This document shows positions 5,683 to 11,165 of a DNA stretch of 29,269 bases, one piece after another; the stretch's first letter is position 1; every line of letters begins with the position of its first letter. The stretch lies in IMG/VR virus record IMGVR_UViG_3300035698_015258, positions 1 through 29,269 of that record; one strand, 5' to 3'. Below the pieces are notes generated by a model. That model did no database searches. It was not told where the DNA came from and saw nothing but the letters and a program-made list of their open reading frames with translations. The DNA is from a virus. The position numbers and the translations under genes were made by a program.

Positions 5683-6543
5683 TTAAGCCGCTTGCTGCAT
5701 TTCGGTGCTGGTCGCTGTTGTGATAATCAGGTCAACCGCTTTACATATCCGGTCTATCAGGTCAAAGCACTTTTTTACCGCTTTGCCTTTATCGTCTTTG
5801 GAATACGCTTTCACATAATCCCAGGCGCCGCCCAGGTCAGCTTCTTTGTCGTGGCCCATAATCTTGAGGAGGACCGCCCCGCCGAGCTCCGCCACTATTT
5901 CATTCCCTGGGTTTTGGCCGCTGCCCTTTATGATGGTGCCGTTCTTATCATCGGCTGCATGGATGAGCTCATGCGTCCAGGTGGATAGGTTTTCAGTGCC
6001 TAGGGCAATGCTCTGACCGTGTGAATAACGCCCCAAGGTCCCGCAGTTTTCGCCGTTGTAGCTCGTAACTTTCAAGCCCCAGGCGAGCGCAACGTCAGCC
6101 AGAGGCAGGTTTTTAAGCCTGTCTTCTTCGTCCTGGTCAACGCCACCGGCCTTTTCCCACTGCTTTTCGTCGGTCACTTCGGTTGATTCCAGGGCAAACA
6201 CCGGAATGGATTTGAAGCCGTAAAGGAAGGATTTCTTGATTGTTTTCCCGGTGTCCTCGTCGGTCATGTCCTTTTTGGCTATACAAGGCCCTAAGATGTG
6301 AAAGCACCTTGACCCTTTGCTAACCCTGCGCCCGGCCTCCTTCCACTGTTTAAAGCCCCGAGCATCCGCCGTTCCATTAATAGCGGTCAAAAACTGGTTT
6401 CTCCATGACCACGAAGCCGATGGGATATTATCGGATCTATTGACAAAGATTTGGCTCAATGCCTGCGGTACATCACCGGATTCAAACATTTCAATTACCT
6501 TCTCAGTAACTTCTTGACTTTTCCCATAAAATTTGATACCCAT
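5683..6543 (-). CDS. ardC: ArdC-like antirestriction protein (ssDNA-binding + zincin domain)
   Basis: 286 residues. N-terminal half (about 10-115) matches the ArdC ssDNA-binding domain: WSWRNQFLTAINGTADARGF, then KQWKEAGRRVSKGSRCFHIL. C-terminal half is a zincin metallopeptidase-like domain with HELIH at 191-195 (H191, E192, H195) and EIVAE at 215-219 as the likely third ligand. ArdC proteins, first known from conjugative plasmids, protect incoming single- or double-stranded DNA from host type I and some type II restriction. It is the largest gene of the leftward operon and, by position behind the operon's promoter, probably made early in infection. Start at 6543 has AAAAGGAGTTAATATC upstream. 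Family call is strong; which host enzymes it blocks is unknown. Confidence 0.88.
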   Translation of the reverse strand: MGIKFYGKSQEVTEKVIEMFESGDVPQALSQIFVNRSDNIPSASWSWRNQFLTAINGTADARGFKQWKEAGRRVSKGSRCFHILGPCIAKKDMTDEDTGKTIKKSFLYGFKSIPVFALESTEVTDEKQWEKAGGVDQDEEDRLKNLPLADVALAWGLKVTSYNGENCGTLGRYSHGQSIALGTENLSTWTHELIHAADDKNGTIIKGSGQNPGNEIVAELGGAVLLKIMGHDKEADLGGAWDYVKAYSKDDKGKAVKKCFDLIDRICKAVDLIITTATSTEMQQAA

Positions 6544-6570
6544 GATATTAACTCCTTTTCTTCCGTTTGG

Positions 6571-6598
6571 GGTTTACATCCTGCGCCCTGGGGTTGCC
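6571..6598. other. Intergenic inverted repeat
   Basis: GCGCCC and GGGCGC arms enclose a direct repeat of CGCCCTGGGG. It lies between the ArdC-like gene and the gene upstream of it in the leftward operon. No U-run, so more likely an RNA-stability or partial stop element than a terminator. Confidence 0.35.
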
Positions 6599-6620
6599 GC
6601 CCTGGGGCGCTTTGTTTGTT

Positions 6621-7019
6621 TTAGCGGTAGGTTTCGTCTAAAATCCTTGCCAGGGCGTTCGACAATTCAAGAGCGTGGTCTAGACCCATGAAAGTTTTCC
6701 CGAGCATTATGTTTTCCATTTGTCCGTCCATCTTCTTAATGTCCAGGTGGATATAATGCCCCTCACTCCCTCCTGGGCAGGCAAAGGCAAAAACGCGTCG
6801 GTATAAAGCAGGCCAGGTGGTTCTCCCATATTCCAGGGCTGAGAAATAGTCATACTCTTCCAAGTCTATCCCGGTCTTCGTGATTTCAGCAGTTAGAAAT
6901 TGCCGGACCTCCTGTAGTGGTTTCCCTGTTTCGTTTTGCACATATCCACGGTCGTCTACGTCCCATTTGGTGTATTCGTCTTCGTTTGATTTTACGATTT
7001 TTGAAGCTGTTGTTTTCAT
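6621..7019 (-). CDS. Hypothetical protein, 132 residues
   Basis: Begins MKTTASKIVKSNEDEYTKWD. I use the start at 7019 because GAGGAGGGCAGAAA precedes it; the frame's earlier ATG (7046) reads through that site. The middle contains ALEYGRTTWPALYRRVFAFA, then GHYIHLDIKKMDGQ, then a C-terminal helix ending ALARILDETYR. Mixed alpha/beta, soluble, no signal or membrane segment. No family recognised. Its start overlaps the stop of the 33-residue gene upstream (ATGA), so the pair is translationally coupled. It precedes the ArdC-like gene in transcription order. Confidence 0.7.
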   Translation of the reverse strand: MKTTASKIVKSNEDEYTKWDVDDRGYVQNETGKPLQEVRQFLTAEITKTGIDLEEYDYFSALEYGRTTWPALYRRVFAFACPGGSEGHYIHLDIKKMDGQMENIMLGKTFMGLDHALELSNALARILDETYR

Positions 7020-7117
7020 TTTCTGCCCTCCTCGAACTTTATCCATCGTTTAATCATCTCCAGCAGGGCCGGAGCGCTTCTGATTGTTTGTGCAATGACG
7101 TGTTGTGATTTGGTCAT
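7016..7117 (-). CDS. Small helical protein, 33 residues
   Basis: Begins MTKSQHVIAQTIRSAPALLE and ends KFEEGRK. It starts two bases after the stop of an even smaller ORF and its own stop overlaps the next start as ATGA, the usual sign of real coupled genes. The ribosome site is GAAGG in the preceding coding end. The peptide is amphipathic and probably one or two helices. Function unknown. Confidence 0.5.
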   Translation of the reverse strand: MTKSQHVIAQTIRSAPALLEMIKRWIKFEEGRK

Positions 7118-7119
7118 GG

Positions 7120-7173
7120 CTAGCCTTCACTTTGAAAATGGGCCAATAACTCTGTTGCGCGTTCTGTTTTCAT
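7120..7173 (-). CDS. Micro-ORF, 17 residues
   Basis: MKTERATELLAHFQSEG, with a very strong ribosome site (AAGGGGGACACC) almost the same as the one before the operon's first gene (AAGGGGGACATC). Stop and the next start are two bases apart. It may be a tiny protein or a coupling ORF that delivers ribosomes to the next gene. Confidence 0.4.
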   Translation of the reverse strand: MKTERATELLAHFQSEG

Positions 7174-7187
7174 GGTGTCCCCCTTGG

Positions 7188-7841
7188 TTAAGCTGTTGTC
7201 GCAAATGTGGGATAAAGTTCGTATCTCGTGGCGATGTCCGCTTGTCTTGTTTCTTTCACTTTGTCTTCCGCTTTCAGCTTGTCCCGTTCTTCCGCCATGT
7301 AATCAGCCTGCCCTTTCGCTTCTTCCATGCAGGCGTCCGACCCGAAAAAACCCCAGCAAGAATCTTCTTCAACATATCCTTCAGGATCTTCAACCGTGAA
7401 TCCCCAAATATCACCGGTCAAATATTGGTCGTAGTCTTTAACCTCACCATGAAGATATTTAATGGGGTCGGGGGTTTCCTTGTCCGCTAACTCTTTCATG
7501 GCGTAAATAAAACCCACTTGCCCACTATCCCATTGGCAGGAAAAAGAGCTTGTTGACATCGTAAGCCCTGAATGGTCATAGAGATAAAGGGGCAAAACAT
7601 ATGCGATTTGATCCAGACGAGCAAAAAGCTCGTCAATACTCAGTTCGTCCATGGCCTCTTCATCTTCATCAATATCAAGGATGGACATAAGCGCGTCTTC
7701 AGGATCGGAATAATTGTGCTTGTCCCCTAAGTTGTAACCGTCGTGGAAACATACCATTGTGCCTACGTTGTCCCATTCTCTTGGGCTTTCTGCGTCTTCG
7801 TCTTGCTCTATTGTGATTTTAAAACCTTTGTACGTTTCCAT
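7188..7841 (-). CDS. Conserved phage/plasmid protein of unknown function
   Basis: 217 residues, the first gene after the leftward promoter, behind AAGGGGGACATC. I recognise the shape of a widespread mobile-element family of unknown function: an N-terminal YKGFKITIEQDEDAESPREW, then NVGTMVCFHDGYNLGDKH, and in the middle YVLPLYLYDHSGLTMSTSSF followed by CQWDSGQVGFIYA. The SFSCQWDSGQVGFIY stretch is the hallmark. The C-terminal third has DIWGFTVED and CWGFFGSD, then a charged helix. Acidic overall. No catalytic site can be pointed to with confidence. Being first in an operon with an ArdC-like protein suggests an early host-takeover or counter-defence role, which is inference. Confidence 0.78.
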   Translation of the reverse strand: METYKGFKITIEQDEDAESPREWDNVGTMVCFHDGYNLGDKHNYSDPEDALMSILDIDEDEEAMDELSIDELFARLDQIAYVLPLYLYDHSGLTMSTSSFSCQWDSGQVGFIYAMKELADKETPDPIKYLHGEVKDYDQYLTGDIWGFTVEDPEGYVEEDSCWGFFGSDACMEEAKGQADYMAEERDKLKAEDKVKETRQADIATRYELYPTFATTA

Positions 7842-7882
7842 GATGTCCCCCTTGAATTTGGTTTGTCGTTGAACTTGATTAC

Positions 7883-7911
7883 AAGATATACCGTTTGTTT
7901 CTCTTTGTCAA
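7883..7911 (-). promoter_or_regulatory. Leftward sigma70-type promoter
   Basis: Minus strand: -35 TTGACA (7906-7911, perfect), 17-base spacer, -10 TATCTT (7883-7888). The predicted start near 7876 leaves a leader of about 35 bases to the first leftward gene (start 7841). No other promoter of similar quality is seen for this operon. Confidence 0.75.
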
Positions 7912-8089
7912 GGAAAAAATGGATAATAATGAAAGTAAATGAGAACTGAAGTAAAACCGCATAGTTATCACCGGGCTAAACTCCAAAGTATAACCGGAGA
8001 ACGTCTAAAACAGCTTCACAGGATCCCCCACACTGCACGATCTCTAAAGGGTTAATGTCTGGGTGTGGACTATTTTATTAAAAAAACCC
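7912..8089. other. Divergent intergenic region, no gene seen
   Basis: Together with the flanking promoters this makes a 312-base gap between divergent operons. No ORF with a ribosome site is visible. It holds an A-rich start, and CCACAC (near 8026) facing GTGTGG (near 8063), a six-base inverted pair 30-odd bases apart that could be a looped operator. Nothing else recognisable. Confidence 0.4.
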
Positions 8090-8118
8090 TTGATTTGCAT
8101 ATAATCTTAGGTTATAAG
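8090..8118 (+). promoter_or_regulatory. Rightward sigma70-type promoter
   Basis: -35 TTGATT (8090-8095), 17-base spacer, -10 TATAAG (8113-8118), about 35 bases before the HNH gene start at 8154. A second TATAAT hexamer at 8100-8105 lies within the spacer. The -10 falls inside the palindrome at 8102-8122. Confidence 0.6.
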
Positions 8119-8122
8119 ATTA
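8102..8122. promoter_or_regulatory. Palindromic operator candidate over the rightward promoter
   Basis: Perfect 8-base arms TAATCTTA (8102-8109) and TAAGATTA (8115-8122) separated by GGTTA. It covers part of the spacer and the whole -10, so a bound dimer would block RNA polymerase. Candidate binders in this window are the ribbon-helix-helix protein (4730-4930) and the HTH-like C-terminus of the HNH protein itself. Confidence 0.6.
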
Positions 8123-8153
8123 ATAATCGTAAAACTTATGGGAGGATGTTGCT

Positions 8154-8606
8154 GTGGAAAGTTTAGAGTTAGATACCAGCGGGATGTCTTGGAAAAATCT
8201 ACGACAGGTGATTTTGCTTAGAGATAAAGACAAATGCTGTGAATGTGGGCGTGTTGATAAATATAGGAATAGAACCCATATACATCATAAGGACAGAGAT
8301 AAATCGAACAATCGGTTGGATAATTTGGTTACATTGTGCGCGTATTGTCATGGTAAGATGCATTCTGATATACAACCAAACGGTGGAACACATATGCTTT
8401 TTATTAAAAGGTTGATCCAAACAGAAGGGATATCCATTAACAGCGAACTAGCCCCAGCGATAGGGATATCACAGCCAGGTGTAACGAATTATATTAATTC
8501 AATACCCGATGGATTAAAGCGGCTTTTGCAGTTTAAAGCGTTCATAAACGAAAGGCTAGGGACAGAATATACCATCGAAGAACTTTTTTCAGTGGTAGAG
8601 GCCTAA
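8154..8606 (+). CDS. HNH endonuclease with C-terminal HTH-like domain
   Basis: 150 residues from GTG 8154, with GGGAGG eight bases upstream. The ATG at 8138 runs into an early stop. HNH core at residues 28-70: CCEC, HIHHKDRDKSNNRLDNLVTL, CAYCHGKMH, with both zinc knuckles and catalytic HH present. Residues about 94-120 (INSELAPAIGISQPGVTNYI) read like a helix-turn-helix, unusual for the short packaging-type HNH proteins. In many cos-type phages an HNH protein encoded beside the terminase (such as HK97 gp74) is needed for DNA cleavage during packaging, and here the small terminase follows directly. Alternative: a free-standing homing endonuclease. The active-site call is secure; the role is inferred from neighbours. 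Confidence 0.85.
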   Translation: MESLELDTSGMSWKNLRQVILLRDKDKCCECGRVDKYRNRTHIHHKDRDKSNNRLDNLVTLCAYCHGKMHSDIQPNGGTHMLFIKRLIQTEGISINSELAPAIGISQPGVTNYINSIPDGLKRLLQFKAFINERLGTEYTIEELFSVVEA

Positions 8607-8621
8607 AAGGCGTAAAAACAC

Positions 8622-8650
8622 TTGACAAGGGTTTCATGGTATGATAATGG
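8622..8650 (+). promoter_or_regulatory. Possible promoter before the small terminase
   Basis: TTGACA (8622-8627) is perfect; candidate -10 elements are GATAAT (8643-8648, 15-base spacer) or TAATGG (8645-8650, 17-base spacer). Neither combination is ideal. It lies between the HNH gene and the preferred small-terminase start. Confidence 0.35.
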
Positions 8651-8690
8651 TCGGGCTATAAGTAAACCTTATATCATATCAGGAAATCTT

Positions 8691-9269
8691 ATGGATGTAG
8701 CATCAAACCTTCCCCTTCAGCGTGACCCAGAATCCGGGCGGTTCGTGCCTGGTAACTGTCTGGCATCTAAAAAAGCCATATACCAAAGCCCTGATGTCCT
8801 TCAGGTTGCTATCGATGATTACTTTGACCAGTACCTGGAAAAAGAAATGCCAACCACTGTGACCACCATGTCGCTCTTCCTAGGCTTTACTGGAAGGCAA
8901 GGCCTTCATGATTACTTGGCCAGGCCTCCAGGTTCCTTTAATGGTGGAGCATCTCCGTATCCCGACATAATAAAAAGAGCGAAGGCCAGAATTGAAGGTG
9001 ATCGGCTCGAAAAAATGCTCACAAATAAAAATAATGTAATCGCTGGCATCTTCGATTTAAAGAACAATTTCGGGTACATAGATAAGCAGGTCTCAGAGGC
9101 CTCTATCAAGGTCTCCCAGACGATAGCACCCGAGGACCGGGAAGCCCTGAAGGATCTGGCGCTTCAGATGATCGAGGCCCAGGAGGCTGAGGCGATACCG
9201 ATCGAGGCAAGTGTCTCAAGTCCCCCTGAATTGGCTGAGGTTTCAGAGGGGGAAGTCGTAAGTGGTTGA
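8691..9269 (+). CDS. Terminase small subunit
   Basis: 192 residues from ATG 8691 (AGGA 6 bases upstream). The frame extends to a TTG at 8622, but that TTG is the -35-like TTGACA and has no ribosome site. The small subunit recognises the phage DNA end and guides the large subunit. Matching pattern: MSLFLGFTGRQGLHDYLARP (helix-turn-helix-like, about 52-72), PDIIKRAKARIEGDRLEKML, then FDLKNNFGYIDKQ, as in gp3-type small terminases where a DNA-binding helix-turn-helix is followed by a long oligomerisation helix and the characteristic LKNNFGW/Y-x-D-K segment. The C-terminal 50 residues are acidic. The large subunit lies 1.9 kb downstream, an unusually large gap. Confidence 0.82.
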   Translation: MDVASNLPLQRDPESGRFVPGNCLASKKAIYQSPDVLQVAIDDYFDQYLEKEMPTTVTTMSLFLGFTGRQGLHDYLARPPGSFNGGASPYPDIIKRAKARIEGDRLEKMLTNKNNVIAGIFDLKNNFGYIDKQVSEASIKVSQTIAPEDREALKDLALQMIEAQEAEAIPIEASVSSPPELAEVSEGEVVSG

Positions 9270-9342
9270 TATGACTGCGTTTAGGGCTCAGTGTCTGATA
9301 ACATTCATTATGTAAACCTGGTGGCTTTTGTTAAGGCAACGC

Positions 9343-9495
9343 ATGGATAAGACTACAGATAAGTCATATTGCGGCACTCAGTCGGTCATGGATAGGGGGC
9401 GTACCCACCCCCACGGGCGATCAGGGCGAGGCGAAGGGGTGCATGTATATATACCCCCTAAAGCCCAAAAGAGTGTATTTTCCAAACCGCAATGA
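9343..9495 (+). CDS. Doubtful 50-residue ORF
   Basis: ATG 9343 with AAGG eight bases upstream, to TGA 9495. The product begins MDKTTDKSYCGTQSVMDRGR, is rich in G, R and H and has a VHVYIPPK segment. It would fill part of a gap, but the composition is not convincing and there is no coupling to neighbours. Confidence 0.25.
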   Translation: MDKTTDKSYCGTQSVMDRGRTHPHGRSGRGEGVHVYIPPKAQKSVFSKPQ

Positions 9496-9559
9496 TCCTA
9501 GACAGTTAGTTAACATGTCCCATGGGTGTAGAACCGAAGGAAATTGAGGTATCTGAGCT

Positions 9560-9682
9560 ATGAAGGGATTTAGTGTTTCAGAAATTTTCTTTTCAAAAAC
9601 AAAAAGGGATATAGATAATAGATGTACCCCCTATTCTGGTTCCGCTCAGGTACCAGCGGTTAGCGAGGTTGTGTTTAACTGA
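9560..9682 (+). CDS. Doubtful 40-residue ORF across repeats
   Basis: ATG 9560 to TGA 9682 with GAGG ten bases upstream. It reads through the 51-base repeat and the first CTGGTTCCGCTCAGG copy (as SGSAQVP). Because the same repeat at 10418 is noncoding in this frame, coding here is probably accidental. Confidence 0.2.
   Translation: MKGFSVSEIFFSKTKRDIDNRCTPYSGSAQVPAVSEVVFN
9565..9616 (+). repeat. 51-base imperfect direct repeat, copy A
   Basis: Begins GGGATTTAGTGTTT, then an AT-rich core with TTTTC, and ends AAAAACAAAAAGGGA plus TATAGAT. Copy B lies at 10418-10468. Few mismatches and one short length difference. Confidence 0.7.
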
Positions 9683-9729
9683 GTACGCTGGTTCCGCTCA
9701 GGGACCCTCTGGTTCCGCTCAGGTACCAG
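9636..9729 (+). repeat. Three phased copies of a 21-base iteron-like repeat
   Basis: CTGGTTCCGCTCAGG followed by TACCAG (copies at 9636-9656 and 9709-9729) or GACC (9688-9706). Copy starts are 52 and 21 bases apart, close to five and two helical turns, so all three face the same side of the DNA. The ends CTGGT/ACCAG are also inverted, so each full copy is partly palindromic. They lie 85 bases before the winged-helix gene start at 9815. Confidence 0.75.
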
Positions 9730-9814
9730 AATCGAGAAAGTCCGGGTGGTAGCTCCAGTAATTGGGGGCGGCCTGTAGCGTCCCCAGCCCGGTTTACCTT
9801 GCAGGAGGGAAGTT

Positions 9815-10159
9815 ATGGGTAAGAAGGCAGAGAAAGGGCGATTTGTATTGTTAAAACGCCAGTTACTTGAGCACCGTGCGTATAGGTTAGCGGGGCCATT
9901 GGCTAGGGATTTATACACGTGCATGTTGAATTCAGTCCAAAACGAAAACAACCGTGGGATCAACTACAGTACCAGGAAGGTTGCTTTTGGCCCGGTAGAC
10001 GCGATGTTATTTGGCATACCGAAGACAACATATTACAAGGCGGTTGATGCCTTGATTCACTACGGAATAATAGAAGAGCTCTCATCTGGTGGTCATGGGA
10101 AGAAAGCTGAATACGACTTAGAGACTTGGAAGCACAAATTAGATTTTACTAGGGGTTAA
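9815..10159 (+). CDS. Winged-helix DNA-binding protein (Rep- or regulator-like)
   Basis: 114 residues from ATG 9815 behind CAGGAGGGAAGTT. The layout follows winged-helix proteins related to plasmid and phage replication initiators: GRFVLLKRQLLEHRAYRLAG, a helix LARDLYTCMLNSV, then INYSTRKVAFGPVDAMLFGI, PKTTYYKAVDALIHYGIIEE (recognition helix and following strand) and a wing GGHGKKAEYDL. Basic overall. The phased repeats just upstream are natural candidates for its binding site, as iterons or as operators for self-control. Its place between the two terminase genes is odd for a replication initiator, so a late-gene regulator or packaging factor is the other option. Confidence 0.7.
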   Translation: MGKKAEKGRFVLLKRQLLEHRAYRLAGPLARDLYTCMLNSVQNENNRGINYSTRKVAFGPVDAMLFGIPKTTYYKAVDALIHYGIIEELSSGGHGKKAEYDLETWKHKLDFTRG

Positions 10160-10162
10160 GCG

Positions 10163-10426
10163 ATGCCGATAATTCACGGTGATCAAGAAGGTGTATATGT
10201 GTCGCATGACTTCATAGAGGATGTGATGTGGCGGTTAGACTGCGATATTATTCTTAAGAACCTAAAAGACGTTGTTCCGATGACAGGGGACATCATTCTT
10301 GATGATCAGCCGGGATTAGACGAGCTTATCACGGCAGGTATTCTCAAGAGAGTTTCTGGAAACAGATATATCTTCCCTGATAGCGTTGACGAGATTGTCC
10401 AGTATTTAGACAACAACGGGATTTAG
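10163..10426 (+). CDS. Hypothetical protein, 87 residues
   Basis: Begins MPIIHGDQEGVYVSHDFIED three bases after the winged-helix gene, with GGGG in that gene's end as ribosome site. Acidic, with many isoleucines and aspartates (DVVPMTGDIILDDQPGLDEL) and a C-terminal ITAGILKRVSGNRYIFPDS that could be a small helix-strand DNA- or protein-binding piece. No family recognised. Its last codons GGG ATT TAG begin copy B of the 51-base repeat. Probably co-expressed with, and perhaps a partner of, the winged-helix protein. Confidence 0.6.
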   Translation: MPIIHGDQEGVYVSHDFIEDVMWRLDCDIILKNLKDVVPMTGDIILDDQPGLDELITAGILKRVSGNRYIFPDSVDEIVQYLDNNGI

Positions 10427-10468
10427 TGTTTTGATATTTTTTTTCTAAAAAACAAAAAGGGACTAGAT
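10418..10468 (+). repeat. 51-base imperfect direct repeat, copy B
   Basis: Same order of blocks as copy A (9565-9616): GGGATTTAGTGTTTT, AT-rich core, AAAAAACAAAAAGGGA. Its right end supplies the ribosome site (AAAAAGGGA) of the gene starting at 10467; its left end overlaps the previous gene's stop. Confidence 0.7.
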
Positions 10469-10661
10469 GGGCATCATAGGTTGGTTAAAAGGATTTTTCT
10501 CCAAGCGAATTGAAGCCCCAAGTCCCTCCACCTATACGCGTCCCTTTGATTGGGGCCGGAAGGTAGTGATATTGAGCGTTGCGCCTAACTCTTATAAGGA
10601 GTGGGTATTCATGGAAGACCTGTACCAGGCGTTCAGGGATAGGCTCAAGGGAGAAGTGTAG
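10467..10661 (+). CDS. Hypothetical protein, 64 residues
   Basis: Begins MGIIGWLKGFFSKRIEAPSP: a short amphipathic or membrane-touching N-terminus (IIGWLKGFF) followed by a proline-rich linker and a soluble part with FDWGRKVVILSVAPNSY and a C-terminal helix EDLYQAFRDRLKGEV. The ribosome site AAAAAGGGA comes from repeat copy B. The next gene starts just after its stop. Not recognised; the N-terminus might bind a membrane surface, which is inference. Confidence 0.6.
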   Translation: MGIIGWLKGFFSKRIEAPSPSTYTRPFDWGRKVVILSVAPNSYKEWVFMEDLYQAFRDRLKGEV

Positions 10662-10662
10662 A

Positions 10663-10935
10663 ATGGAAGAAGGGTTTGATAAGCTATACCACAACCCGAT
10701 AGACAGGGACGGTCTAAAGGTTCTAATTCCTGCGCTGAGCAGGGTTTTAACTGGGAAAACCGTATGGGATTTTATAGGTGACGCTAACGGTGCTCTTGCC
10801 GAGGCTGGTTCCAAATATGGGTTCATGCTTTTTGCTGATGGCCTGAAGGCGGTTTCTTTTGAATGGTTTAAGCACCATGCCGAGAATATCCGCAAGACAG
10901 AACAAATGTACGGCAGCTCTATGGGGTGGGAATGA
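10663..10935 (+). CDS. Hypothetical protein, 90 residues
   Basis: From ATG 10663 (MEEGFDKLYHNPIDRDGLKV) with AAGGGAG upstream; a longer frame from 10579 only shadows the previous gene. It contains VLTGKTVWDFIGDANGALAE, then KYGFMLFADGLKAVSFEWFK, giving two or three helices with many aromatic residues. Soluble, no motif. The stop overlaps the next start (ATGA). Function unknown. Confidence 0.65.
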   Translation: MEEGFDKLYHNPIDRDGLKVLIPALSRVLTGKTVWDFIGDANGALAEAGSKYGFMLFADGLKAVSFEWFKHHAENIRKTEQMYGSSMGWE

Positions 10936-11081
10936 ACAAGCCACAAGCCCAGCACCTTGAAGAAGAGATAAAGCTGATATGCGCCAAAAAAGGCCTTTGG
11001 ATAACGACGGAGCATGAGTTCAAGCCTGACCTGAAGATGATACGGATAAAAGAGATCAGCATCAAGATTGAAGACAATTAA
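10932..11081 (+). CDS. Hypothetical protein, 49 residues
   Basis: Begins MNKPQAQHLEEEIKLICAKK and ends ISIKIEDN. The ATGA overlap with the previous gene, and a good GGGTGGGA ribosome site inside that gene's end, make it a real coupled gene. It looks like one helix followed by a beta hairpin. Last gene before the terminator at 11113-11151. Confidence 0.6.
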   Translation: MNKPQAQHLEEEIKLICAKKGLWITTEHEFKPDLKMIRIKEISIKIEDN

Positions 11082-11112
11082 ATAAGCACCAAGCAACACG
11101 AGCATCATTTAG

Positions 11113-11151
11113 AGCCGGTTGTATCCCAGAGGGGACGCAATCGGCTTTTTT
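11113..11151 (+). terminator. Intrinsic terminator before the large terminase
   Basis: Stem AGCCGGTTG (11113-11121) / CAATCGGCT (11138-11146), extended by an inner CCC/GGG, loop AGAG-like, then six T. A related element, with the same CACGAGCA...ATTTA lead-in, occurs at 17291-17348. It sits 15 bases before the large terminase start, so it probably works as an attenuator that is read through late. Confidence 0.85.
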
Positions 11152-11165
11152 ATTTGAGGGATTAA

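Larger units (their letters stand above)
9270..9814. other. Gene-poor stretch between small terminase and winged-helix gene
   Basis: 545 bases without a gene longer than 50 codons. It holds two doubtful small ORFs (9343-9495 and 9560-9682), copy A of a 51-base direct repeat (9565-9616), three phased copies of a CTGGTTCCGCTCAGG repeat (9636-9729), and a hairpin GGGGGCG/CGTCCCC near 9764-9785 just before the next ribosome site. Such a stretch beside the small terminase could include the packaging (cos/pac) site or a replication or control region. Confidence 0.5.

Noticed and set aside
9300-9480. Possible tRNA or second group I intron in the gene-poor stretch
   Set aside because: No cloverleaf could be drawn, and no P, Q, R or S segment like those at 18544-19431 is present.
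9646-9963. Minus-strand ORF across the phased repeats
   Set aside because: Its repeated VPERNQR is just the repeat read backwards; it also overlaps the winged-helix gene in antisense.
10485-11108. Minus-strand ORF of 207 codons opposite small plus-strand genes
   Set aside because: It spans four coupled plus-strand genes and the terminator lead-in; no ribosome site and composition typical of a shadow frame.
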